DNA from: Rhodoluna lacicola
GTDB lineage: Bacteria; Actinomycetota; Actinomycetes; Actinomycetales; Microbacteriaceae
NCBI RefSeq assembly: GCF_000699505.1
Contig: NZ_CP007490.1
Coordinates: 558,001 to 622,000, forward strand
Reading direction: 5' to 3'
DNA: 64,000 nucleotides
The notes beneath the pieces are model-generated. The model did not search any database. It saw only the letters and a program-made list of their open reading frames with translations, and was not told the origin of the DNA. This document shows positions 26,186-35,719 of this stretch, one piece after another; the first letter of the stretch is position 1; the number at the start of each line of letters is the position of its first letter. The position numbers were made by a program, and so were the translations under genes.

Positions 26186-26656
26186 ATGCGAATCCACATT
26201 GCCACCGATCACGCCGGCTTGGAATTGAGTCACTTTCTGATTCGTGAGTTGACCAAGCAGGGACACGAAGTTTTTGATCATGGGCCAACTTCATACGACC
26301 CGCTGGATGATTACCCAAGTTTCTGCATCAATGCCGCTTTAGCAGTAGTTGCCGACGAAAAAGCCGGATCAGAAGCGCTGGGCATTGTCTTGGGTGGGTC
26401 TGGAAACGGTGAACAGATTGCTGCCAATAAGGTCAAGGGCATTCGTGCCGCCCTGGCTTGGAATGACTCAACCGCAAAGCTTGCCCGCGAGCACAACAAC
26501 GCAAATGTTATTGCCGTGGGAGCGCGCCAGCACTCTCAAGAGGAAGTGCTTCACCTAATTGAACTTTTCATTTCAGAGCCATTTAGCAATGATGAGCGCC
26601 ACGTTCGCCGAATTGGCAAAATTTCCAGCTACGAGCAGACCGGCGACATCCTCTGA
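26186..26656 (+). CDS. rpiB: Ribose-5-phosphate isomerase B
   Basis: 156-aa enzyme of the pentose phosphate pathway. TDHAGLELSHFL at the N terminus and IVLGGSGNGEQIAANKVKGIRAAL are the family signatures. Where E. coli RpiB has its catalytic cysteine this protein has Gly, with Glu in GNGEQIAANK; Mycobacterium tuberculosis RpiB has the same arrangement and uses that glutamate as base. An acidic/His-rich C terminus (NDERHVRRIGKIS) is typical. The DNA glycosylase gene starts three bases later, implying co-translation. Confidence 0.95.
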   Translation: MRIHIATDHAGLELSHFLIRELTKQGHEVFDHGPTSYDPLDDYPSFCINAALAVVADEKAGSEALGIVLGGSGNGEQIAANKVKGIRAALAWNDSTAKLAREHNNANVIAVGARQHSQEEVLHLIELFISEPFSNDERHVRRIGKISSYEQTGDIL

Positions 26657-26659
26657 TAA

Positions 26660-27457
26660 ATGCCTGAAGGACACACGGTTCATCGAACCGCAAACCAGTT
26701 CAACAAAATATTTGCGGGCAATTCTGTAGTTGTTGAATCTCCTCAGGGTCGATTTCGCGATGGGGCAGAAAACATCTCTGGCCAAACGCTCGTGAACGCC
26801 AGGGCAATTGGCAAGCAAATGTTCCTAGAGTTCAACAACGACCTAACGCTGAGAATCCACCTTGGCATCTATGGCAAGTGGTCATTTATGAATCACGATG
26901 GCGAACTACCAGAGCCTATGGGGCAGGTGCGAGCAAGGTTCAGCAACCAGGCCTCGTTTGCTGATCTTCGCGGGCCCACAGTTTGTGAGGTAATTACCCA
27001 ACACGAGGTGAAGGCCGTAGAACAGCGACTTGGACCAGATCCCCTGAACCCCAACCCCAGGGGTGCGGAAATGAATCGCTTTATTCACAGGGTAACCAAG
27101 AGCAAGACACCGATAGGGCTTGCACTAATGAACCAAGAGGTCATCAGTGGCATCGGCAATGTTTACCGGGCCGAAATTCTTTTTAGGGCTGGCATAAATC
27201 CGCACACTCCTGGCACTCAGGTAAGCATCGAGCAGTTGACTCAGATCTGGAACGATTCGGTGCAGCTTTTGAAGGTTGGCGTCAAAACGGGTTTTATGAT
27301 CACGCGTGACGAACTCTTTACCAAACGCCCAAAGAAAGATGAGCGAAATTTCGTCTATAAACGCGAGGGGCTTCCCTGCAGAAAATGTGGCACCAATATC
27401 AGCATCGAAATCATGGCTGCCCGGAAACTGTATTGGTGTGTCAGCTGCCAGTCGTGA
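26660..27457 (+). CDS. nei: Fpg/Nei-family DNA glycosylase (Nei2-like)
   Basis: 265-aa bifunctional glycosylase/AP lyase for oxidised bases. After Met removal the catalytic Pro and Glu are in MPEGHTVHR, whose HTVHR is Nei rather than Fpg type. The helix-two-turn-helix appears as NQEVISGIGNVYRAEILFRAGINP, and the C-terminal zinc finger as CRKCG and CVSCQ. Works in base excision repair. Follows rpiB with three bases between stop and start; a strong hairpin terminator follows the stop. Confidence 0.93.
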   Translation: MPEGHTVHRTANQFNKIFAGNSVVVESPQGRFRDGAENISGQTLVNARAIGKQMFLEFNNDLTLRIHLGIYGKWSFMNHDGELPEPMGQVRARFSNQASFADLRGPTVCEVITQHEVKAVEQRLGPDPLNPNPRGAEMNRFIHRVTKSKTPIGLALMNQEVISGIGNVYRAEILFRAGINPHTPGTQVSIEQLTQIWNDSVQLLKVGVKTGFMITRDELFTKRPKKDERNFVYKREGLPCRKCGTNISIEIMAARKLYWCVSCQS

Positions 27458-27475
27458 GGTTTCGTTTCAAAACAA

Positions 27476-27509
27476 AAAAGAAGACCCTGTATTACTAGGG
27501 TCTTCTTTT
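27476..27509. terminator. Bidirectional terminator between nei and tRNA-Gly
   Basis: A 13-bp perfect stem (AAAAGAAGACCCT with AGGGTCTTCTTTT) around an 8-base loop; U-rich on both exits, so it serves both the nei transcript and the convergent tRNA-Gly transcript. Confidence 0.9.
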
Positions 27510-27513
27510 GGTT

Positions 27514-27587
27514 TGGAGCGGGCGACGGGAATCGAACCCGCACCATCAGTTTGGAAGACTGAGGCTCTACCATTGAGCTACGCCCGC
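27514..27587 (-). tRNA. tRNA-Gly (TCC)
   Basis: Cloverleaf on the minus strand: acceptor GCGGGCG/CGCCCGC, anticodon stem TCAGT/ACTGA with loop CTTCCAA (anticodon TCC, reading GGA), T arm GCGGG/CCCGT region with TTCGATT, and encoded CCA at 27514-27516. Confidence 0.95.
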
Positions 27588-27667
27588 GGGTATTGGCTGG
27601 TTTTTTCACAAAACCGACGCAACCACTCCATTCTATGGGATAGACTCACTGAGGTTGTTCAATCAAC

Positions 27668-27743
27668 CGGGGTGTAGCGTAGTGGCTAGCGCGCCTGCTT
27701 TGGGAGCAGGATATCGCAGGTTCGAGTCCTGTCACCCCGACCA
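27668..27743 (+). tRNA. tRNA-Pro (TGG)
   Basis: Acceptor CGGGGTG/CACCCCG, D arm with TAGTGGCTAGCGC, anticodon stem CCTGC/GCAGG with loop TTTGGGA (anticodon TGG), T arm GCAGG/CCTGT and encoded CCA at 27741-27743. Divergent from tRNA-Gly; a hairpin terminator follows. Confidence 0.95.
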
Positions 27744-27760
27744 ATTTATGAAATAAAACC

Positions 27761-27793
27761 GGCTCGTCTTCATTGTGAAGGCGGGCCCTTTTC
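27761..27793 (+). terminator. Terminator or attenuator between tRNA-Pro and tig
   Basis: GGCTCGTCTTC pairs with GAAGGCGGGCC over 11 positions (including G-U pairs) around ATTGT, followed by CTTTTC. It ends 13 bases before the tig start codon. Confidence 0.75.
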
Positions 27794-27806
27794 AGAGGAA
27801 GAGCCC

Positions 27807-29123
27807 TTGAAAACTGCTGTCGATCGCATCAAACCAACTCGCGCAAAACTTACCATTGAGGTAACTCCTGAGGAGTTCCGCCCGAGTATTGATCACGCTT
27901 ACGAGCACATTGCTGAGACCGTGAACATTCCCGGTTTCCGCAAGGGCAAAATTCCTGCTGCTATTTTGGATCAGCGCGTGGGACGCCCTGCAATTCTGGC
28001 TCACGCGATCAACGACGGTCTAGACAACATTTATCGTCAGGCATTGGAAGAATCAAAGCTGCGCCCACTTGGTCAGCCTGCAGCGGACATTAAGCAGAGC
28101 CCTGACGAAAAGACTTTTGCTGGAAACCTGATTGTTGAGATTGAGGTTGAGGTTCGTCCAGAACTAAACCTCAAGGAGTACAAGGGTCTAAAAATAAAGG
28201 TTGATGAGGTAAAGGTTGAGGCAAAAGAAGTCGAAGCCGAGCTAGACGCGTTACGCTCACGATTTGGCAGCCTTAAGACCGTGGATCGCCCTGCTAAGAA
28301 GGGTGACTTCACCACTATTGACCTAAAGGCAGTTGTTGATGGAAAGACCATTGACTCGGCTGAAAACATTTCGTACGAAATTGGTTCTGGCAACCTGCTT
28401 GATGGTATCGATGAGGCGCTTGACACTCTTACTGCCGGTGAAGAAACCACCTTCAAGTCAAAGCTTGTGGGTGGCGACAAAGCCGGAATGGAAGCTGAGA
28501 TCTCTCTGAAGCTAACTGCGGTCAAAGAGCGCGAGCTTCCGGCAGCTGATGACAAGTTTGCTCAACTGGCCTCTGAATTTGACACCATTAAAGAGTTGAA
28601 GGCTGATCTGGAAAAGCAGATTGAACGCTCAAAGGGTTACGGCCAGGGTATTCAGGCTCGCGACCTAGCAACCGATAAATTGCTTGAACTGATCGATGTT
28701 CCAGTATCAGAGGAATTAGTCGAGGCAGATGTGCACCGCCACCTTGAGGGTGAGGGTCGACTTGAAGACGCACAGCATCGCGCAGAGGTTCTTGAGCAGA
28801 GCACAAAATCTTTCAAGGTCCAAATGGTTCTAGATGCTATTGCAGAAAAAGAAGAAATTAAGGTTGATGAACAGGAACTAATTCAATACTTGGTTCAGGC
28901 CTCTCAGCAGTACGGCATGGCACCTAACGACTTCATCAAGACCATCAGTGAGCAGGGTCAGGTTCCGATGTTTGTGGCGGAAGTTTCTCGTCGCAAGGCG
29001 CTGGCTCTGGTTGTCGAAGCGGCTGAAGTTACCGACTCCAAAGGTGGCAAGGTTGATCTTTCCGAATTCACCAAGTTAGACGCAGGTTCAGTTGATGACC
29101 ACGAGGGCCACGACCACGCCTAA
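27807..29123 (+). CDS. tig: Trigger factor
   Basis: 438-aa ribosome-bound chaperone and prolyl isomerase that meets nascent chains. The ribosome-docking loop is seen as GFRKGKIP at the expected place near residue 50, a FKBP-type domain follows about residues 150-240 (AKKGDFTTIDLKAVVDG), then the long helical C-terminal arms. It ends in a histidine-rich tail (DDHEGHDHA). Start is TTG with GAGGAAGAG just upstream. tig precedes clpP1-clpP2-clpX in many bacteria, as here, although a strong terminator separates them. Confidence 0.96.
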   Translation: MKTAVDRIKPTRAKLTIEVTPEEFRPSIDHAYEHIAETVNIPGFRKGKIPAAILDQRVGRPAILAHAINDGLDNIYRQALEESKLRPLGQPAADIKQSPDEKTFAGNLIVEIEVEVRPELNLKEYKGLKIKVDEVKVEAKEVEAELDALRSRFGSLKTVDRPAKKGDFTTIDLKAVVDGKTIDSAENISYEIGSGNLLDGIDEALDTLTAGEETTFKSKLVGGDKAGMEAEISLKLTAVKERELPAADDKFAQLASEFDTIKELKADLEKQIERSKGYGQGIQARDLATDKLLELIDVPVSEELVEADVHRHLEGEGRLEDAQHRAEVLEQSTKSFKVQMVLDAIAEKEEIKVDEQELIQYLVQASQQYGMAPNDFIKTISEQGQVPMFVAEVSRRKALALVVEAAEVTDSKGGKVDLSEFTKLDAGSVDDHEGHDHA

Positions 29124-29136
29124 TTAAACTGTTTTT

Positions 29137-29167
29137 GAAAACCCCGCCTATTTTGGGCGGGGTTTTC
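29137..29167 (+). terminator. Terminator after tig
   Basis: 12-bp perfect stem GAAAACCCCGCC / GGCGGGGTTTTC with a 7-base loop; the TTTT lies in the 3' arm and CGCTTT follows. Confidence 0.9.
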
Positions 29168-29253
29168 GCTTTAGCCACGGGCGAACACGTCAGGTCTTAA
29201 GTGCTTTTTGCGGTTATCTTTGACAGGCAACCTCAAGAACTAGGAGTACTTCA

Positions 29254-29835
29254 ATGGCTGACCAACCAAAAGGACAGAGCAGTACATTCGACCGCCTGCT
29301 AAAGGATCGAATCATCTGGCTTGGCACCGAAGTCAGAGATGACATGGCAAATGAGATTTGTGCCAAAATTTTGCTTCTAGCCGCAGAGGATTCGCAGAAG
29401 GACATCTACCTGTACATCAACTCCCCGGGTGGTTCAATCACCGCCGGTATGGCGATTTACGACACAATGCAGTACGTGCCAAACGACATCGTGACTGTAG
29501 GTATTGGAATGTGTGCCTCGATGGGTCAGTTCTTGCTGTCATCGGGGACTAAGGGCAAGCGCTACGCAACCCCAAACACTCGTGTTCTGCTGCACCAGCC
29601 GCATGGTGGCTTTGGCGGTACCGCATCAGACATCCAGACTCAGGCTGAGTTGATCATGTCTATGAAGCGCCAGTTGGCTTCGATAACTGCCGAACAAACC
29701 GGAAAAACCGTTGAGCAAATCATGGCCGATGGTGACCGCGATCGTTGGTTTAGCGCAGAAGAGGCCCTTGAGTACGGATTTATTGACCACATTCAAAAGT
29801 ACGCTGCAAGCGCCACTGGCGTTGGAAACAAATAA
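29254..29835 (+). CDS. clpP1: ATP-dependent Clp protease proteolytic subunit 1
   Basis: 193-aa serine peptidase subunit. The catalytic serine is in [16 protein letters not shown] and the histidine in [28 protein letters not shown] is the oxyanion region. Actinobacteria build the active Clp core from two different rings, ClpP1 and ClpP2, and the second subunit follows 11 bases later. CTAGGAG precedes the ATG. Partner ATPase ClpX is encoded just downstream. I looked for a ClgR-type operator upstream and did not find a convincing one. Confidence 0.95.
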   Translation: MADQPKGQSSTFDRLLKDRIIWLGTEVRDDMANEICAKILLLAAEDSQKDIYLYINSPGGSITAGMAIYDTMQYVPNDIVTVGIGMCASMGQFLLSSGTKGKRYATPNTRVLLHQPHGGFGGTASDIQTQAELIMSMKRQLASITAEQTGKTVEQIMADGDRDRWFSAEEALEYGFIDHIQKYAASATGVGNK

Positions 29836-29846
29836 GGAATACACCG

Positions 29847-30482
29847 ATGACCAATCCAAACGTTTTCCAGAGTCCAGAAGCTCGCTACATTCTTCCAACT
29901 TTCGAAGAGCGCACCTCATATGGTTTTAAGCGCCAAGATCCCTACAACAAGCTGTTTGAGGATCGAATTGTTTTCCTTGGTGTGCAGGTAGATGATGCAT
30001 CTGCTGACGACATCATGGCCCAATTATTGGTACTTGAGTCGCAGGACCCAGACCGCGACATTACAATGTACATCAACTCGCCTGGTGGTTCATTTACCGC
30101 GATGACCGCAATCTATGACACCATGCAGTACATTCGGCCTCAAATTCAGACGGTTTGTCTTGGCCAAGCGGCGTCCGCTGCGGCTGTGTTGTTGGCAGCC
30201 GGTGCTCCGGGCAAGAGACTGGCGCTACCAAATGCACGAGTCCTAATCCACCAGCCGTCCTCGGGTGATTCTGGCCGTGGTCAAGCGTCAGACATTGAGA
30301 TTCAGGCTAAAGAAATCATGCGTTTGCGCGAATGGCTGGAGGCAACTCTCTCCAAGCACACCAAGCGAAGCGTTGCCGAGGTAAACAAAGACATCGACCG
30401 CGACAAGATTCTCACCGCCCCAGAGGCACTCGACTACGGTCTAATTGATCAAGTCCTTACTTCGCGCAAGAACGCGCAGTAA
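29847..30482 (+). CDS. clpP2: ATP-dependent Clp protease proteolytic subunit 2
   Basis: 211-aa partner of ClpP1 with its own triad: serine in [14 protein letters not shown], histidine in VLIHQPSSG, and [18 protein letters not shown] towards the end. The N terminus ([28 protein letters not shown]) is the longer ClpP2-type leader that is processed in related species. Eleven bases separate it from clpP1, so they are one transcript. A hairpin terminator follows. Confidence 0.95.
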   Translation: MTNPNVFQSPEARYILPTFEERTSYGFKRQDPYNKLFEDRIVFLGVQVDDASADDIMAQLLVLESQDPDRDITMYINSPGGSFTAMTAIYDTMQYIRPQIQTVCLGQAASAAAVLLAAGAPGKRLALPNARVLIHQPSSGDSGRGQASDIEIQAKEIMRLREWLEATLSKHTKRSVAEVNKDIDRDKILTAPEALDYGLIDQVLTSRKNAQ

Positions 30483-30505
30483 AAAGGCTAAAACGGCTTG
30501 AAATT

Positions 30506-30533
30506 GCGGATGGGCGAGGCTCATCCGCTTTTT
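30506..30533 (+). terminator. Terminator after clpP2
   Basis: 10-position stem GCGGATGGGC / GCTCATCCGC (one G-U) with a 3-base loop, followed by TTTTT. It separates clpP1P2 from clpX. Confidence 0.85.
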
Positions 30534-30546
30534 CGGTTTGAGAGCA

Positions 30547-30552
30547 TAAGGT
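30547..30552 (+). promoter_or_regulatory. -10 hexamer TAAGGT for clpX
   Basis: TAAGGT, six bases (TTTTAC), then the clpX ATG. No Shine-Dalgarno fits between, so a leaderless mRNA is likely. Confidence 0.55.
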
Positions 30553-30558
30553 TTTTAC

Positions 30559-31833
30559 ATGACTAAGCTTGGCGAATCGGGTGACCTACTCAAGTGTTCT
30601 TTCTGTGGAAAGAGCCAGAAGCAGGTTCGCAAACTTATAGCCGGGCCGGGCGTTTATATCTGCGATGAGTGCATCGAGTTATGCAACGAAATCATTGAAG
30701 AGGAACTTGGTGAGGTTGCCAAGACCGTCGAAGACATTGATCTTCCAAAACCCCGCGAAATCAAGGGCTTCTTAGATGAGTACGTCATCGGCCAAGATCA
30801 GGCCAAGAAAGCTCTTTCCGTGGCTGTCTACAACCACTACAAGCGCCTCCGCTCACGCGGAACCTTAACTGCAGCGGGTAAAGACCACGATTCAATCGAG
30901 ATTGCTAAGTCAAATATTTTGATGATTGGCCCAACCGGCTGTGGCAAGACCTACCTAGCTCAGACTTTGGCCAAGCGGCTAAACGTGCCCTTCGCCGTTG
31001 CCGATGCGACCGCACTGACCGAGGCAGGTTATGTGGGCGAAGATGTAGAAAACATTCTGCTGAAACTTCTTCAAGCGGCTGACTTTGACGTCAAGCGAGC
31101 CGAAACCGGAATTATTTACATCGATGAGATTGACAAGATTTCACGCAAGGCAGAGAACCCATCAATTACTCGCGATGTTTCTGGAGAGGGAGTGCAGCAA
31201 GCACTGCTGAAGATTCTTGAGGGTACCGTTGCATCTGTGCCACCTCAGGGTGGACGCAAGCACCCGCAGCAGGAATTTATTCAGCTAGACACCACAAACG
31301 TTTTGTTTATCGTTGCCGGGGCATTCGCAGGTCTTGAGGAGATCATTTCTCAGCGTGCCGGCAAGAAGGGCATTGGTTTTGGTGCGCCAATTTCAGGCAA
31401 GCACGATGACATTGAAATTTTCACTGAGGTGCAGCCTGAAGATCTTCGTAAGTTTGGCCTGATCCCAGAATTTATTGGTCGCTTGCCTGTGATTGCAACG
31501 GTGACTCCACTTGATCGCCCTGCTTTGATGCAGATTCTGACAGAACCAAAAAATGCTTTGGTAAAGCAGTATCAGCGAATGTTTGAACTGGATGGTTTTG
31601 AACTTGAATTCGACAAGGCGGCCCTTGAAGCAATCGCCGAAAAGGCGATCGAGCGCGAAACTGGTGCACGAGGCCTGCGCGCGATCATGGAAGAAATTCT
31701 TGGGCCGGTGATGTTCGATATTCCTGGCAGCGAGGTCCAGGGAATCGTCAAGATTACAAAGGCTGTAGTTGTCGATGGCGTCGAGCCACAGACTGTTCCA
31801 TTCAAAAACGTTCGCCAAGAAAAGTCTGCCTAA
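30559..31833 (+). CDS. clpX: Clp protease ATP-binding subunit ClpX
   Basis: 424-aa AAA+ unfoldase that feeds proteins to ClpP1P2. The N-terminal zinc-binding domain shows CSFCGKS and CDECIELC; the ATPase has Walker A GPTGCGKT near residue 125, pore loop GYVGEDVEN, Walker [11 protein letters not shown], and sensor region [12 protein letters not shown]. Full length. It has a terminator before it and a promoter-like hexamer six bases from the ATG, so it can be expressed apart from clpP1P2. A BenE-type transporter gene follows five bases after the stop. Confidence 0.97.
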   Translation: MTKLGESGDLLKCSFCGKSQKQVRKLIAGPGVYICDECIELCNEIIEEELGEVAKTVEDIDLPKPREIKGFLDEYVIGQDQAKKALSVAVYNHYKRLRSRGTLTAAGKDHDSIEIAKSNILMIGPTGCGKTYLAQTLAKRLNVPFAVADATALTEAGYVGEDVENILLKLLQAADFDVKRAETGIIYIDEIDKISRKAENPSITRDVSGEGVQQALLKILEGTVASVPPQGGRKHPQQEFIQLDTTNVLFIVAGAFAGLEEIISQRAGKKGIGFGAPISGKHDDIEIFTEVQPEDLRKFGLIPEFIGRLPVIATVTPLDRPALMQILTEPKNALVKQYQRMFELDGFELEFDKAALEAIAEKAIERETGARGLRAIMEEILGPVMFDIPGSEVQGIVKITKAVVVDGVEPQTVPFKNVRQEKSA

Positions 31834-31838
31834 TCTAA

Positions 31839-33011
31839 ATGTCTAAAATCGGCAGCTTTGCTGATCACCGCGCTCCGTTGCTAGCCGGCACAGTTGCCTC
31901 AATCACCGGAACTGCAGCGTCACTTGGCATTGCTTTGTCTGCACTTACAGGACTTGGTGCAACAAAAACTCAAACAACATCTGCGGTTGTGGCTAGCACC
32001 GTCTTATTCGGTCTGCTCTCAATCCTGCTTAGCCACCGATACAAGATGCCAATCAGCGTCGTCTGGAGCACACCGGGTGCAGCTCTACTGATCTCGTCGG
32101 GTGCAATGGGGTTTCCATTTTCAACTGCAGTCGGCGCATTTCTAGTCTCAGGCTTATTGCTTTTACTAACTGGTCTATGGCCGGCCCTTGGCAGAGCTGT
32201 AGCGTCGATTCCCAAGCCCATAGCCTCTGCGATGCTAGCCGGAGTAATTTTTAACTTTTGTGTTGCCTCATTTAAAACAGTCGCAACTTTTCCTCTAATT
32301 GTTTTGCCGGCACTTTTGGTTTGGTTGGTTCTTTATAAACTGGCCACAGTGTGGGCTACACCTGCGGCGATGCTGATCATCTTCAGCCTGACCGCTATCA
32401 ATTTGGGAATCACTGTCCCAGCCGACCAGTTGGCGCCAACCATTGAACTGGTAACGCCTACTTTTGATCTAGCAGCAATTTTGGGTATCGGGATTCCGTT
32501 GTACTTAGTCACGATGGCTTCACAAAATATCCCAGGTATTGCAATCATGAAGAGCTTTGGATATGAAATTCCATTTCGTCCGGTAATGATTAGTACGGGT
32601 CTGGCTACCCTAATAAATAATTTTTTTGGTGGAATTCCACTCAATCTGGCCGCAATCACTGCAGCGTTGAATGCTAATGAGCATGCTCACAAGAATCCTG
32701 CGCGGCGATGGCTTGCTTCAGTATGGGGCGGATATGTCTATTTTGTAATCGCAGCACTCGCAGGCGCAGCGGCGGTTTTTGTAATCCAAGCACCGCGAGA
32801 CTTAATACTTGCCGCGGCTGGAATCGCACTGATTGGAACGATTGTTAGTTCGTTAAGTTCTGCGATGGAAGATACAACTTTGCGAATTCCAGCCATGATC
32901 ACTTTTCTAGTTGGAGCGTCAGGCTTATCGGTATTCGATATTGGCTCAGCTTTCTGGGCTCTGATTGCCGGTTTGCTGGTTTGGGCGTGGTTAAGCCTGA
33001 AGCGTCCTTAG
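31839..33011 (+). CDS. benE: BenE-family (benzoate:H+ symporter-like) transporter
   Basis: 390-aa membrane protein with about eleven to twelve helices. VVWSTPGAALLISSGAMGFPF, FNFCVASFK and FGYEIPFRPVMISTGLATLINNFFGG correspond to the conserved segments of BenE transporters, which relate in fold to SLC26/uracil permeases. No benzoate catabolism gene is seen here, so the natural substrate may differ. It follows clpX at five bases and is probably read through from it. The stop overlaps the convergent valS stop by four bases. Confidence 0.85.
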   Translation: MSKIGSFADHRAPLLAGTVASITGTAASLGIALSALTGLGATKTQTTSAVVASTVLFGLLSILLSHRYKMPISVVWSTPGAALLISSGAMGFPFSTAVGAFLVSGLLLLLTGLWPALGRAVASIPKPIASAMLAGVIFNFCVASFKTVATFPLIVLPALLVWLVLYKLATVWATPAAMLIIFSLTAINLGITVPADQLAPTIELVTPTFDLAAILGIGIPLYLVTMASQNIPGIAIMKSFGYEIPFRPVMISTGLATLINNFFGGIPLNLAAITAALNANEHAHKNPARRWLASVWGGYVYFVIAALAGAAAVFVIQAPRDLILAAAGIALIGTIVSSLSSAMEDTTLRIPAMITFLVGASGLSVFDIGSAFWALIAGLLVWAWLSLKRP

Positions 33012-35635
33012 GCTTCGCTTACCTCAGCCAAAATAATCTGCGTCATTGCCACTTCGTCACCTTCGGCATAAGCCAGGCTCTGAATCTTTCCAACTGACTT
33101 CAAATCTGCTTCAAGTAAACGCAAGCTGGTCAGTACCGCAGCCGGAGCCTCGATGGTTGCCGACTCAACAGCTGCCTTCATTGAAGCCTTGGCATCTGAC
33201 TTTGCCTTGCGCACGCCACCAACTGCAATCGAGGCAAGATCCAGCAAGCCAACATTGCCGGCGTCGATGCCTTCGGTAAGTTCTTCGGCAACCGGCCACG
33301 ATGCACGGTGAATTGAACCGGCATCCTTTTGCCACCAGCCCCAAACTTCCTCGGTAGCAAATGGTAGGAACGGTGCGAACAAACGCAGCATCACGTGCAG
33401 TGCTTTACGAAGTGCAATCGCAGCCGATGCTTGTTGTGCCGCAGTTAAGGTGCCCTCAGCGTTGTAAGCGCGCTCCTTAACTAGCTCAAGGTAGTCATCG
33501 GTGAAGGTCCAGAAGAACTTCTCGCTTAGTTCAAGTGCCTTGGTGTGATCGTATGCATCGAAGGCAGCGGTTGCTTCGCGCACCACCTCGGCAAGCGCCA
33601 GCAGCATTGCCTGATCAAGTGGCTCGGTAACCTCAGTCGCTCCGGCAGGAACTTCAAATGAAAGTGCAAACTTTGCAGCGTTCAAAAGCTTGATGGCTAG
33701 ACGGCGTCCAACCTTCATCTGACCTTCATCAAAGGCAGCATCGGTGCCTAGGCGGGCAGAGGCAGCCCAGTAACGAACCGCATCGGCGCCGTGGTTATCG
33801 ATTGGCTCAGCAGGAACAACTACGTTGCCCTTTGACTTAGACATCTTCTTGCGGTCTGGGTCAAGAATCCAACCAGATATTGCAGCGTTCTTCCAAGGCA
33901 ACTGACCGTGTTCCTGCTCGCCGCGAAGCAGCGACGAGAACAACCAGGTACGAATGATGTCTTGGCCCTGTGGACGAAGATCGTAAGGGAATACCTTGGC
34001 AAACTTCTCTGGGTCTTCGATCCAACCACCGGCAAGCTGGGGGGTTAGTGAGGAAGTTGCCCAGGTATCCATGATGTCCATCTCGCCGATGAATCCACCG
34101 GCGATTCCGCGCTGTGACTCCGTGTAACCAGCCGGAACATCAGACGAAGGGTCAACCGGAAGAGTTTCGATTGCCGGAACCAACGGGGCATCGTAGTTAG
34201 CCTCACCGTTGGCATCAAGCGAATACCAAACCGGAATTGGCACACCAAAGAATCGCTGTCTCGAAATTAGCCAGTCACCGGTTAGTCCGTTGACCCAGTT
34301 TTCAAAACGTACGCGCATGAAGTCAGGTACAAAGTTCAAATCTTTGCCAAGGGCAATTAAACGATCACGTAGGTCTGAATCGCGGCCACCGTTGCGGATG
34401 TACCACTGACGAGTAGAGACAATTTCAAGCGGCTTGTCACCTTTTTCAAAGAACTTCACGTCGTGGGTGATTGGCTTTGGTTCGCCAATCATGTCGCCAG
34501 ATTCCTGCAGCAGCTCAACGATGCGCTGCTTAGCCGAGAAGATGGTCTTGCCAACTAGCTCCGCGTAAATTTCCTTACCGCGTGCAGACATGATCGCATC
34601 TGGCATTTCTTCCACGATTCGGCCGTCCCAGCCGATGATTGCGCGGTTTGGTAGGTCAAGTTCGCGCCACCAAATAATGTCGGTCACGTCGCCAAAGGTG
34701 CAAATCATGGCGATACCGGAGCCCTTGTCGATCTGAGCCAACCGGTGAGCAACTACCGGAACCTCAACTTCAAACAACGGAGTCTTCACGGTCTTGCCAA
34801 ATAGGTGCTTGTACCGGTCATCATCGGGGTTAGCAACCAGCGCAACACAGGCCGGCAAAAGTTCTGGGCGAGTGGTCTCGATGAAAACTTTGCCATCCGG
34901 ACCATCAAAACCAACCTTGTGATACGCACCAGGCTGCTCGCGGTCTTCCAGCTCTGCCTGAGCAACCGCGGTGCGGAAGGTGACATCCCATAGTGTCGGC
35001 GCCATTGACTGGTATGCCTCGCCACGAGACAGGTTGTTTAAGAATGCCTTTTGTGAAACAGCAATTGCAGCCGGCGAAATGGTTTGGTAGGTCTGAGTCC
35101 AGTCAACCGATAACCCAAGCTTGCGCCAAAGATTCTCAAATTGCTTTTCGTCTTCGACGGTCAGCTTGTCGCAAAGCTCAATAAAGTTGCGACGTGAAAT
35201 CGGCACCTGATCGGCGGCTTTCGAAGACTTGTTGTCGCCGCCTTCGAACGGCGGCTTGAAGCCCTCAACATAAGGAAGGGTTGGGTCGCAGCGAACTCCG
35301 TAGTAGTTCTGCACGCGGCGCTCGGTGGGCAGACCGTTGTCGTCCCAGCCCATTGGGTAGTAAACCTCGTAGCCACTCATGCGCTTGAAGCGGGCAACTA
35401 CATCGGTGTGGGTATAGCTAAAGACGTGACCTACGTGCAGCGAACCCGATGCGGTTGGCGGCGGAGTGTCAATTGAGTAGATGTTTTCGCGATTGGCCTC
35501 GCGACGGAAGCGGTAGACGCCATCTTTCTCCCAGACCAGCCCCCACTTATCTTCAAGGCCCTCGACCGACACCTTCTCTGGTGCGTTGGCAGGGGCCAAG
35601 ATGTTGCTTGAGAAGCTGGTTTGGGCAGTATTCAC
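33008..35635 (-). CDS. valS: Valyl-tRNA synthetase, archaeal-like type
   Basis: 875-aa class I synthetase charging tRNAVal. HIGH motif is SLHVGH and KMSKS is KKMSKSKGNV. After the HIGH helix it reads YPMGWDDNGLPTERRVQN, where typical bacterial ValS has a GTDHAGIATQ-like block; this matches the archaeal/rickettsial branch. It also lacks the long C-terminal coiled-coil arm of usual bacterial ValS. GTG at 35635 is preferred as start (GGAGA eight bases upstream); the frame stays open further upstream into the ileS start region. Divergent from ileS. Confidence 0.93.
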   Translation of the reverse strand: MNTAQTSFSSNILAPANAPEKVSVEGLEDKWGLVWEKDGVYRFRREANRENIYSIDTPPPTASGSLHVGHVFSYTHTDVVARFKRMSGYEVYYPMGWDDNGLPTERRVQNYYGVRCDPTLPYVEGFKPPFEGGDNKSSKAADQVPISRRNFIELCDKLTVEDEKQFENLWRKLGLSVDWTQTYQTISPAAIAVSQKAFLNNLSRGEAYQSMAPTLWDVTFRTAVAQAELEDREQPGAYHKVGFDGPDGKVFIETTRPELLPACVALVANPDDDRYKHLFGKTVKTPLFEVEVPVVAHRLAQIDKGSGIAMICTFGDVTDIIWWRELDLPNRAIIGWDGRIVEEMPDAIMSARGKEIYAELVGKTIFSAKQRIVELLQESGDMIGEPKPITHDVKFFEKGDKPLEIVSTRQWYIRNGGRDSDLRDRLIALGKDLNFVPDFMRVRFENWVNGLTGDWLISRQRFFGVPIPVWYSLDANGEANYDAPLVPAIETLPVDPSSDVPAGYTESQRGIAGGFIGEMDIMDTWATSSLTPQLAGGWIEDPEKFAKVFPYDLRPQGQDIIRTWLFSSLLRGEQEHGQLPWKNAAISGWILDPDRKKMSKSKGNVVVPAEPIDNHGADAVRYWAASARLGTDAAFDEGQMKVGRRLAIKLLNAAKFALSFEVPAGATEVTEPLDQAMLLALAEVVREATAAFDAYDHTKALELSEKFFWTFTDDYLELVKERAYNAEGTLTAAQQASAAIALRKALHVMLRLFAPFLPFATEEVWGWWQKDAGSIHRASWPVAEELTEGIDAGNVGLLDLASIAVGGVRKAKSDAKASMKAAVESATIEAPAAVLTSLRLLEADLKSVGKIQSLAYAEGDEVAMTQIILAEVSEA

Positions 35636-35719
35636 GCTGAAAGTCTCCAAGAAAGGGGTTTGTAACAGGTTAACATTAGATACGGAAACCCTTTTGCCTG
35701 ACTGCCTAGAAAGCCGTGC

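Noticed and set aside
29168-29253. ClgR operator upstream of clpP1
   Set aside because: CGCT and GCGAA are present near 29168-29186 but the spacing does not fit the known ClgR motif.
35636-35719. T-box leader for ileS
   Set aside because: Only 84 bases lie between the valS and ileS starts and no T-box sequence or specifier hairpin is visible.
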